Shown: piece after piece, positions 1 through 5,922 of the stretch
How positions within the stretch are numbered: position 1 is the first letter of the stretch
How the letters are laid out: each line of letters begins with the position of its first letter
NCBI GenBank assembly: GCA_023230175.1
Contig: JALNXV010000124.1
Location: 1-9,042, forward strand
DNA length: 9,042 nucleotides
Reading direction: 5' to 3'
From: Candidatus Cloacimonadota bacterium
GTDB taxonomy: Bacteria; Cloacimonadota; Cloacimonadia; Cloacimonadales; WRIO01
Translations under genes and position numbers: made by a program
Notes under the pieces: model-generated
What the model saw: only the letters and a program-made list of their open reading frames with translations
The model's database searches: none
Told to the model about the DNA's origin: nothing

Positions 1-29
1 AAGAAAAATCAATGTTCATAAAATAAAAA

Positions 30-502
30 TTAATTTCCTTGTTCAAAATTTCTAAGTATTTGTAAATAATTATTTTGAAGATCAACGGTGATATGAGGAT
101 TACTTAAAGGAGTAATTTTGCCATCATTTTTGATAATATTAGTAATCTCATCTAAATAAAAGCCGTCCAAAGTAGCTATAAATAAATATGACGAATTCCA
201 CGATTGACTCATTCTTATAGCTGCCTTGAGAGTATATTCTTGATTTAAGGTGCGCTGATATTTAACTTCAATTAATTCAACTCTCCTAGTTTCTCGATTA
301 ATAACCGCAAAGTCTGGTGCAGTTCTTAATGTTTCAACCATTGGATTATTTTCAGCATAACCTTGCTGAATCATATCGGGAATAATCTTCTCATAACCAA
401 ACTCCAAATAGTAAAATTGCCCGACTCTCTAAACATCTGACAAAAAACAGTCTCAGCTATTTTACCTTTAACTAACTGTCTAGTGAAATTAACATTACTC
501 AT
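30..502 (-). pseudogene. PD-(D/E)XK nuclease-like protein, split by a single-base frameshift
   Basis: Two overlapping frames together make one protein of about 157 residues. The N-terminal part starts at ATG 502 and reads MSNVNFTRQLVKGKIAETVF..., but runs out of frame and stops at 371. The C-terminal part is open from about 427 to the stop at 30 and carries APDF followed 15 residues later by ELIEVKYQ, the Asp...Glu-x-Lys arrangement of the PD-(D/E)XK (restriction-endonuclease-like) fold. Restoring one base at the CCC run at 420-422 (GGG on the coding strand) joins them smoothly as ...FRESGQFYYLEFGYEK.... The fold assignment rests on that motif and the beta-hairpin-like pattern around it; the substrate is unknown. 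It lies 18 bases after the HD remnant and is probably co-transcribed with tyrS. A sequencing error or programmed frameshift is possible instead of a true pseudogene. Confidence 0.7.
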
Positions 503-520
503 AAGATAATTAAGGATAAT

Positions 521-824
521 TTAATTATTTAAAGACTCTTTTACTAATTTAACTATCTCTGGACTAGAAAAATTAATTTGAGCTACTAGTTTTTTGGCTT
601 CCAAGGATAACCTTTTATACATAAACTGAATCCTTTTCAGTGATGCCAGTTATGGCCCTATCAATATCGTGAGATAGGGCGGCTATTTTAAAAGCATCAT
701 CAGCCTCTGGTTTTAAAATTAATACCCACTTTAAAACTAACCGACCATGAGTTAAATCAAATTCTATGGGTGATTTTGGCAAAATGGACTCTATTTCGTC
801 TTTGATAATATCAAAGCTTAGCAT
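521..824 (-). pseudogene. HD-domain hydrolase-like protein with internal deletion
   Basis: The N-terminal part starts at ATG 824 (a TTG two codons upstream is possible) and reads in frame to a stop at 615, 69 residues. It contains DLTHGRLVLKWV (His26) and AALSHDIDRAI (His52-Asp53), the first His and the HD pair of the HD metal-dependent phosphohydrolase fold. Intact HD proteins continue for 80 or more residues with further metal ligands, absent here. In another frame, overlapping the end of this part, an open stretch runs through IQFMYKRLSLEAKKLVAQ to a stop at 521; it has the look of an HD protein's C-terminal helices. The simplest reading is a gene that lost its middle with an out-of-frame junction near 620-640. 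It follows tyrS by 29 bases. A relation to the DUF4202 group is possible but from memory only. Catalytic activity is unlikely. Confidence 0.6.
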
Positions 825-853
825 AGTCAATGTCTTATTTAATAACTTAACAA

Positions 854-2047
854 TTACTCTATTTTAAACCAGTCTCGCTTACCAATTTTAATAATATCAC
901 CACTGGCAACCAATACTTTAAAATCACTAACCTTATTGCCATTTTGCGAAATTGCATTCTGAGAAAATAAGCGTTTTATTTCCGAGTTAGTTTTCTTATT
1001 ACCAAAATATGACAATACTGCATCAAATAATGTTTCAATAGTGGATATTTTAATAATAGTTAGATTGTCTGGTGTTTTTTTAGAAGAAAAAGTTTCTTCA
1101 AACCATTTTCTCTCCTGAACTGCAACCTCTGTTCCATGATAGCGTTCAACAATCTTTTCAGCCAAAAATTTCTTACAAGCCATTGGATCTTGCTTAACCT
1201 TCTCCTTTAAGTCATTTATTTCATCTAAGGAAACAGTGGTGTACACCTCTAGGTAGGAGATGATTAAGTTATCAGGAATACTCATTATCCGACCAAACTT
1301 ATCTTGCGGAGTATGAGCTAATCCAATATAGTTACCAATACTCTTACTTTGTTTTTCCTTGCCATCGATTCCCGGGGTAACCTTGGTAGTAAGAACCACT
1401 TGAGGTGATTGACCCAGTCTCTCCTGATAAAATCGTCCTAACATTTCATTAAATAATTGATCCGAACCAACAATAGTTAAATCAGATTCCAACATAAAGG
1501 AGTCATAGCCCTGCAGTATCGGATAAAGCATCTCATGCATATAAATATCACTGGACTCTTGAATTCTCTTTTTAAACATGTCTCGGGAAATTAACCGAGA
1601 ATGAGTCACCATAGACAAAAGCTTTAAAAATTCAGCCAAACTCATTTGGTCAAACCATTCTGAATTCCGTCTAATTTCCAATAAGTTGGGATCATCAAAT
1701 CGAAGAACTGTTTTGACTGAATCAATAAAAGCTTGAATATTCTTCTCAATTTCTAGCTTGTCAATCATTGGCCGCAACTTATTTTTGCCAGTCGGATCAC
1801 CGATTTGTGTAGTAAAATCACCAACTAAAAATTGAACCTTATGACCCATGTCTTGCATCTCTCTAAGCATCCACAGATTAACAGCATGACCAATATGCAG
1901 AGTTGGGGCTGTCACATCAACTCCATACTTAATTTTCAGTTGTTTACCGGATTCTAATTTCCGCTTCAGCTCATCAATAGAGAAAATTTCTTCAGTGGTT
2001 CGAGAAAATTTCTCTAATAATTGTTGATTATTAGATTTTGCAACCAT
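854..2047 (-). CDS. tyrS: Tyrosyl-tRNA synthetase
   Basis: It charges tRNA-Tyr with tyrosine in the cytoplasm (class I aminoacyl-tRNA synthetase). The 397-residue length fits bacterial TyrRS. The Rossmann catalytic domain begins with KYGVDVTAPTLHIGH, giving the class I HIGH motif at residues 51-54, followed by VGDFTTQIGDPTG (75-87) and YPILQGYDSF and VGSDQLFN, which form the tyrosine and tRNA pocket. The second signature is KQSKS at 232-236 in place of the usual KMSKS, within GKEKQSKSIGNYIGL. The last ~50 residues (SEIKRLFSQNAIS...DIIKIGKRDWFKI) form an S4-like RNA-binding domain. The start is ATG 2047, with no Shine-Dalgarno sequence. A TATAAT box 31 bases upstream could serve as promoter. 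It is the only intact gene in the left 2.7 kb and probably drives the two remnants downstream. Confidence 0.97.
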   Translation of the reverse strand: MVAKSNNQQLLEKFSRTTEEIFSIDELKRKLESGKQLKIKYGVDVTAPTLHIGHAVNLWMLREMQDMGHKVQFLVGDFTTQIGDPTGKNKLRPMIDKLEIEKNIQAFIDSVKTVLRFDDPNLLEIRRNSEWFDQMSLAEFLKLLSMVTHSRLISRDMFKKRIQESSDIYMHEMLYPILQGYDSFMLESDLTIVGSDQLFNEMLGRFYQERLGQSPQVVLTTKVTPGIDGKEKQSKSIGNYIGLAHTPQDKFGRIMSIPDNLIISYLEVYTTVSLDEINDLKEKVKQDPMACKKFLAEKIVERYHGTEVAVQERKWFEETFSSKKTPDNLTIIKISTIETLFDAVLSYFGNKKTNSEIKRLFSQNAISQNGNKVSDFKVLVASGDIIKIGKRDWFKIE

Positions 2048-2078
2048 AATAAATAATTTTTAAACTATATCCAAATTA

Positions 2079-2084
2079 ATTATA
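2079..2084 (-). promoter_or_regulatory. Candidate -10 box of tyrS
   Basis: The minus strand reads TATAAT here, a perfect -10 hexamer, placing transcription start near 2072 and leaving a leader of about 25 bases before the tyrS ATG. No convincing -35 hexamer is found 16-18 bases upstream; that spot is occupied by a 14-base palindrome. In AT-rich DNA such boxes also arise by chance. Confidence 0.4.
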
Positions 2085-2100
2085 TCACGAGTTCTATTAA

Positions 2101-2114
2101 ATAAACTAGTTTAT
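2101..2114. repeat. Perfect 14-base palindrome upstream of tyrS
   Basis: ATAAACTAGTTTAT equals its own reverse complement. It sits where the -35 region of the tyrS promoter would be, so it could be an operator for a dimeric regulator. No second copy was seen in the window, and its AT richness makes chance possible. Confidence 0.35.
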
Positions 2115-2229
2115 AATAAAAACAAGCTTATTGCGGCCCGTTTCGTGCTAATATCAACTAAGCCTTTTATTTTTGTAAAAACAAGAGGCTATAAATAATT
2201 ACTTTCATCTAAACCAACACTAACCATAT

Positions 2230-2265
2230 AAAAAGATCCCGACATTAATTCGGGAAATTCTTTTT
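2230..2265. terminator. Probable bidirectional intrinsic terminator
   Basis: CCCGA (2238-2242) pairs with TCGGG (2250-2254) across a 7-base loop. Outside this, AAAAAGA (2230-2236) is complementary to TCTTTTT (2259-2265), so a T run follows the hairpin on both strands. It would end minus-strand transcription from the nucleotidyltransferase remnant before tyrS. The 5-bp GC core is short. Confidence 0.55.
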
Positions 2266-2370
2266 AACAAAAAGTCTTCGGGTCTATTTACACGATTTTC
2301 ATTAAAGCACGGACAACATCGCTCGACTGGAACACCATTAAAAACACAGTGACAAAATAAAAATCTTTTA

Positions 2371-2698
2371 TCAATTTATACGGTAACCCTCTTCAATCGT
2401 AAGCTTACTAAGTTCTTTCATATTACTTACTGCGCCATCAATAAATGCTTTATAAATAACCACGAAAACTATTTTTAGAAATTAAATCGTGCAAGCATTT
2501 AATTGCTCTCTTTTTACAAAAATACTTATCAATAACGTAGATATCAATATCTCCACCAACCATTAAGTCTAGCCGGTAGCCCCCCATTTTATAAATATCA
2601 CCATATTTTTCAAGCAATTCAACTGTCTCTGTTTTTCTCAATAACAAATCAGCTGTTTTCTTTAATTTTTTTAATAGGTTTTGTAATTCATTTTTCAT
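2371..2698 (-). pseudogene. Nucleotidyltransferase-like protein with internal deletion
   Basis: From ATG 2698 an 82-residue frame begins with a lysine/leucine-rich helix and reaches MGGYRLDLMVGGDIDIYVID, with the Gly-Gly (39-40) and Asp-x-Asp (50, 52) of the polymerase-beta-like nucleotidyltransferase fold. It stops at 2450, much shorter than functional members, and no third carboxylate is seen. The neighbouring frame continues as VIYKAFIDGAVSNMKELSKL... to a stop at 2371, resembling the C-terminal helix of such proteins. I infer that a middle portion was lost with an out-of-frame junction near 2455-2470. The gene has its own promoter-like sequence and is divergent from proS. The substrate is unknown; a short stand-alone minimal nucleotidyltransferase is less likely, because nothing follows the DxD strand except one helix. 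Confidence 0.55.
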
Positions 2699-2704
2699 AT
2701 TACC

Positions 2705-2710
2705 ATTATA
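2705..2710 (-). promoter_or_regulatory. Extended -10 promoter, likely leaderless start
   Basis: The minus strand reads TGTTATAAT, an extended -10 element (TGn plus TATAAT). Counting seven bases downstream puts transcription start on the A of the ATG at 2698, so the transcript would be leaderless or nearly so. A 10-base palindrome AACACGTGTT (2710-2719) adjoins the box and could be an operator. The -35 match is poor, as expected for extended -10 promoters. Confidence 0.5.
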
Positions 2711-2786
2711 ACACGTGTTGTTCCATTAGTAATAATTGCAAAACAAAAAATAACCCTAAAATTAGAATTATTTTAAATAAATGTGC

Positions 2787-2792
2787 TATATT
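2787..2792 (+). promoter_or_regulatory. Candidate -10 box of proS
   Basis: The plus strand has TGCTATATT, an extended -10-like sequence within the 222-base divergent spacer (2699-2920). It would give a leader of about 120 bases before proS. A TTGACA at 2901-2906 is an alternative -35, but its matching -10 would lie inside the assigned coding start. No riboswitch or T-box was recognised in the leader. Confidence 0.25.
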
Positions 2793-2920
2793 TTTTGTTT
2801 TAACGAAATCAACCAGAATAATTTCTGTAGTTTCAGTTTAATTATCAAGGTTTATTGATTTATTTCAAAAAAACACTTAAAATAAATAGGGTGTAAGAAA
2901 TTGACAAAAACTACTAAAAT

Positions 2921-4453
2921 ATGATAAATATCAACCGAGACAAGCCAGATCAGAATATTACAAAAAAGTTCACTCAAGGGGACAATGATGCGAACAAGCA
3001 AAGCATAACCAAAAGATCGGAAAACTACTCTCAATGGTTCTTAGATATAATATCCGCCGCTGATTTGGCCGACAACTCACCAGTTAGAGGCTGCATGGTT
3101 ATAAAGCCCAATGGCTACGCGATATGGGAAAAAATGCAGATGACACTAGATAAAATGTTTAAGAAAACTGGTGTTGTAAATGCTTACTTCCCGCTCTTTA
3201 TCCCCATTAGCTTTCTTTCAAAAGAAGCAGAACACGTAGAAGGATTTGCCACGGAATGCGCTGTCGTTACACACCATCGCTTAGAAAAAAACAAGAATGG
3301 AAAAATGGTTCCAGCAGGTGAGCTGGGAGAGCCTCTAGTGGTAAGACCAACCTCGGAAACAATCATTTATGCTATGTTTGCCAAATGGATTAATTCATAC
3401 AGAGACCTCCCGATCTTAATAAACCAATGGGCAAATATCGTTCGCTGGGAAATGAGAACCAAGCCTTTTTTGAGAACCATGGAGTTCTTGTGGCAAGAGG
3501 GGCACACCGCGCACACCACTAGAGAAGAAGCTCATGCTAGGGCATTACAAATGCTTGAAATCTATAGAATTTTCGCAGAGGAATATATGGCGATACCAAT
3601 AATTAAGGGAACAAAAAGCGAGTCAGAAAAATTTGCCGGCGCAGTAAACACCTACACCATAGAAGCTCTTATGCAAGACGGAAAAGCATTACAATCCGGC
3701 ACATCCCACCTGCTCGGTCAAAATTTCGCCAAAGCTTTTGGCGTTAAATTTTTGGATCAAAACGGTCATGAACAATATGCCTGGCAGACCAGTTGGGGCA
3801 TGACTACGCGCATGATAGGTGGATTAATCATGACGCACTCTGATGATAAGGGCTTAGTGTTGCCGCCCAGAATCGCGCCAATCCAGATCGTAATTATTCC
3901 CATTTGGGCATCAGAGAAAGACCACCAAGAAATCATTCAAACAGCTAACAGCTTAGCCAAGCAGCTACAAGACCTAGATATAACCGTAAAGATTGATGAC
4001 CGCGATATGCGCCCTGGACCAAAATTTTACGAATGGGAAAAGAAGGGCATTCCAGTACGCATAGAAATCGGACCTAAAGATATGGAAAAACAATCAATAC
4101 TGGCAGTTCGCCGCGACACAGGAGAAAAACAATCGGCAACATTAATTGGAGCGGCTGAACATATTAGAGATTTGCTTGATAAAATTCAAAAAGATCTTCT
4201 TGAAAAAGCCACGAAGTTTAGAGACAAAAATATCAGGACCGCTGATTCTTATGAGGAATTTAAAAATATACTGGAAAAAGGCGGATTTATTTCTGCTCAC
4301 TTATGCCTTAATCCTAAATGCGAAACGAAAGTAAAGGAAGAAACTAAAGCTACTACTCGTTGCACTCCTTTCAATCAAAAAGAAGAATTAGGTAAGTGCA
4401 TAATCTGCGGCAAGGAATCAAAACAAAGAGTCTTGTTCGCAAGATCCTATTAA
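2921..4453 (+). CDS. proS: Prolyl-tRNA synthetase, archaeal/eukaryote type
   Basis: It charges tRNA-Pro with proline (class II aminoacyl-tRNA synthetase). It has 510 residues and lacks the large editing insertion between motifs 2 and 3 found in the typical bacterial form. Visible landmarks are ITKRSENYSQW (29-39), the PNGYAIWE motif-1 region (63-70), LVVRPTSETIIY with motif 2 (139-150), RWEMRTKPFLRTMEFLWQEGHTAH (175-198), the proline pocket LQSGTSHLLGQNFAKAF (257-273), and motif 3 around GLIMTHSDDKGLVLPPRIAP (301-320). An anticodon-binding domain follows, then a C-terminal zinc-binding domain with Cys462, Cys467, Cys493 and Cys496 (Cys481 also present), ending in the characteristic Tyr. The ATG at 2921 gives an extra ~28 residues before the conserved start; no better in-frame start exists. 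No Shine-Dalgarno sequence is present. It is a single-gene unit with its own terminator. Confidence 0.97.
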   Translation: MININRDKPDQNITKKFTQGDNDANKQSITKRSENYSQWFLDIISAADLADNSPVRGCMVIKPNGYAIWEKMQMTLDKMFKKTGVVNAYFPLFIPISFLSKEAEHVEGFATECAVVTHHRLEKNKNGKMVPAGELGEPLVVRPTSETIIYAMFAKWINSYRDLPILINQWANIVRWEMRTKPFLRTMEFLWQEGHTAHTTREEAHARALQMLEIYRIFAEEYMAIPIIKGTKSESEKFAGAVNTYTIEALMQDGKALQSGTSHLLGQNFAKAFGVKFLDQNGHEQYAWQTSWGMTTRMIGGLIMTHSDDKGLVLPPRIAPIQIVIIPIWASEKDHQEIIQTANSLAKQLQDLDITVKIDDRDMRPGPKFYEWEKKGIPVRIEIGPKDMEKQSILAVRRDTGEKQSATLIGAAEHIRDLLDKIQKDLLEKATKFRDKNIRTADSYEEFKNILEKGGFISAHLCLNPKCETKVKEETKATTRCTPFNQKEELGKCIICGKESKQRVLFARSY

Positions 4454-4468
4454 GCCCACTATCACGAT

Positions 4469-4498
4469 AAGACGGTTTCTCATAACCGCCTTATTTTT
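4469..4498 (+). terminator. Intrinsic terminator of proS
   Basis: AAGACGGTT (4469-4477) pairs with AACCGCCTT (4484-4492) around the loop TCTCAT, with one A/C mismatch, and is followed by ATTTTTAT. It begins 15 bases after the proS stop. The opposite strand has no T run, so it serves proS and not the convergent operon. Confidence 0.8.
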
Positions 4499-4545
4499 AT
4501 AATAGTAATTAATTTTATACCGTTCCAGTATCGCCATCATGCTCA

Positions 4546-5523
4546 CTAAAATAGTTTACCCTTCTTAATTGCCTTAATAATTCTCTCCGACATAAGCAGG
4601 CTATCTATATACTTATCATTCTTTTTGCTAGCACTCTTTATCTGGTTGATTAAAAAAATACTCTCTTTTATATAGGGGGCGTCATACTTTTCAATGAGAG
4701 TTTTCTTAATTTTGTTATTGTTAATGATTTCAAACCTTGTGTCTCCGTTTTTTTCAAAACTGATTCGGTAAATATTTTTTTGACCGACTAAGGTAAGCTT
4801 AAAAAAATTATTATTAAAAGAATAATTAGTGCCAAATATATTGCAAAGTATGTTTTTAACTTTAAAAACTAATACTTCCGAATCATTCAAATCATAATTA
4901 TTATCATTTCTTTTTCCAGCTATTGGCTTATTCGCAAAATAACCGATAAATTCCGCTTGAGCATCAAACAAATACCGACAATAATCAATTACATGAATAA
5001 GAAATTCATGCATTATTCCCCCCGACTTCTCCTTGCTCATCTTCCACTCATTAAAAGGTGTAGACAATAATCTTTCTGCATAAATAAAACGCACTTGATC
5101 ATTTTTGATATTTTCTTTCAAAAGATTATTGAAGCTAAAATATCGCCACTGGAATCCGACAATTATGTTTAGCTTGTTTCTCTTCCTGACTAGTATTTTT
5201 ATTAAATCTCCTTGCTTATTTATAACTGGTGGCTTTTCGACGAAATAATTGACATTTTCTTTTATTAGCTCTCGCTCATATTCAAAACGCGCGCATGGAG
5301 GAGTGCACAAACATACCAAATCCGGTCCTGAATTTATAAGCTGTTGCAAGGTGTCAAACTTTATACCAAAGCCCTCCACCTTGTCATATGGCTTTTTACC
5401 GCTCCCGAGATAGCCAATAATGTTTACATCTGAAAATTTTTTTAAAATTTTCAGATGCTGACGCGCCATATAACCATTTCCGACAAAAGCAATCTTAATT
5501 TTTTTTATTTTATTAGAAGGCAT
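4546..5523 (-). CDS. Gfo/Idh/MocA-family NAD(P)-dependent oxidoreductase
   Basis: A 325-residue dehydrogenase-like enzyme; the family oxidises or reduces sugars, sugar nucleotides or related alcohol/imine substrates. The N-terminal Rossmann domain opens with IKIAFVGNGYMARQHLKIL, giving the GxGxxA nucleotide-binding loop. The family signature EKPP follows, in NYFVEKPPVIN. The C-terminal alpha/beta domain has GFQWRY and GGIMHEFLIHVIDYCRYLF, matching the conserved GG...H..D segment with its catalytic-site His. The start is taken as ATG 5523, overlapping the upstream stop by 11 bases (translational coupling); a TTG at 5547 would add eight residues that do not look conserved. It is the last gene of the modification operon, suggesting a late redox step on the product, but the substrate cannot be deduced. 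Confidence 0.9.
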   Translation of the reverse strand: MPSNKIKKIKIAFVGNGYMARQHLKILKKFSDVNIIGYLGSGKKPYDKVEGFGIKFDTLQQLINSGPDLVCLCTPPCARFEYERELIKENVNYFVEKPPVINKQGDLIKILVRKRNKLNIIVGFQWRYFSFNNLLKENIKNDQVRFIYAERLLSTPFNEWKMSKEKSGGIMHEFLIHVIDYCRYLFDAQAEFIGYFANKPIAGKRNDNNYDLNDSEVLVFKVKNILCNIFGTNYSFNNNFFKLTLVGQKNIYRISFEKNGDTRFEIINNNKIKKTLIEKYDAPYIKESIFLINQIKSASKKNDKYIDSLLMSERIIKAIKKGKLF

Positions 5524-5920
5524 TTGTAAAATATTCGATAATTTCAAATGTTACCTGTTTATCGAAAATTAAAAAATAATTAGCAAATGTTTTATAATAA
5601 AAAATTTCTCCTATCTTTATTTTTTTTGATCCGATATTATTTATCCTTTGCTTGTGCAATTCATGTCTCTTGTAGATATTTTTCACATTAATGCCAATAT
5701 GGAAATTTGAACAATCAAATTTATTATCATATATTTTTGCTTCAAATATCGTCTTATCGTTTCCGATGAAGAACCATATGATTTTAATTTTTAATTTTTT
5801 TTCTTCTATTGTTTTTAACGTTTCGCAATTTAAAACTTTTTTCATTAAATCGAATGTGTTTTCTTTTTTTATAGCAAAACCAATATGTATCTGCGGTTTT
5901 TTAAAGTCATATTCTTTCAT
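5513..5920 (-). CDS. VOC (glyoxalase/epimerase fold) protein, probable
   Basis: A 135-residue soluble protein with the two-module pattern of the vicinal oxygen chelate superfamily. Module one starts IHIGFAI (His12) and has the strand TIFEAKI (Glu60). Module two starts FHIGINVKNI (His74) and ends VTFEIIEYF (Glu126). These four positions match the usual metal ligands His/Glu/His/Glu of VOC metalloenzymes such as methylmalonyl-CoA epimerase and glyoxalase I. The assignment is by pattern only; overall the sequence is divergent and lysine/isoleucine-rich. It begins two bases after the B12 radical SAM stop and overlaps the oxidoreductase start by 11 bases, so it is part of the same operon. Possible jobs are isomerisation, lyase or dioxygenase chemistry on the modified product, or binding of it. 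Confidence 0.55.
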   Translation of the reverse strand: MKEYDFKKPQIHIGFAIKKENTFDLMKKVLNCETLKTIEEKKLKIKIIWFFIGNDKTIFEAKIYDNKFDCSNFHIGINVKNIYKRHELHKQRINNIGSKKIKIGEIFYYKTFANYFLIFDKQVTFEIIEYFTNAF

Positions 5921-5922
5921 AA

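Larger units (their letters stand above)
2048..2370. other. Gene-free spacer between tyrS and the nucleotidyltransferase remnant
   Basis: This spacer contains no recognisable intact gene. It holds the tyrS promoter candidate and palindrome, an imperfect hairpin at 2161-2190 (AGCCT paired with AGGCT around a TTTTT/AAAAA core), the bidirectional terminator at 2230-2265, and an open but start-less reading frame on the minus strand (2220-2375, 51 codons) with clustered cysteines (FCHC and CCPC). That frame runs through the terminator hairpin, so at least its end is unlikely to be coding; the rest might be a remnant. Confidence 0.5.

Noticed and set aside
2901..2929. TTGACA with a 17-base spacer and ATAAAT as a proS promoter
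   Set aside because: Transcription would begin after the assigned ATG, and no other in-frame ATG occurs before the conserved core; probably a chance match.
2852..3366. Minus-strand 60-codon frames across the proS 5' half, and 4146-4334 on the plus strand
   Set aside because: They are shadows of proS in other frames.
4515..4605. Minus-strand alternate frame at the end of the oxidoreductase reading LRRVNYFSEHDGDTGTV
   Set aside because: It looks like a protein C-terminus but has no start codon, overlaps the well-supported oxidoreductase end, and is only about 30 codons long.
5524..5547. TTG start at 5547 for the oxidoreductase
   Set aside because: It adds eight residues outside the fold and a longer overlap; ATG 5523 gives the same 11-base overlap seen at another junction of the operon.
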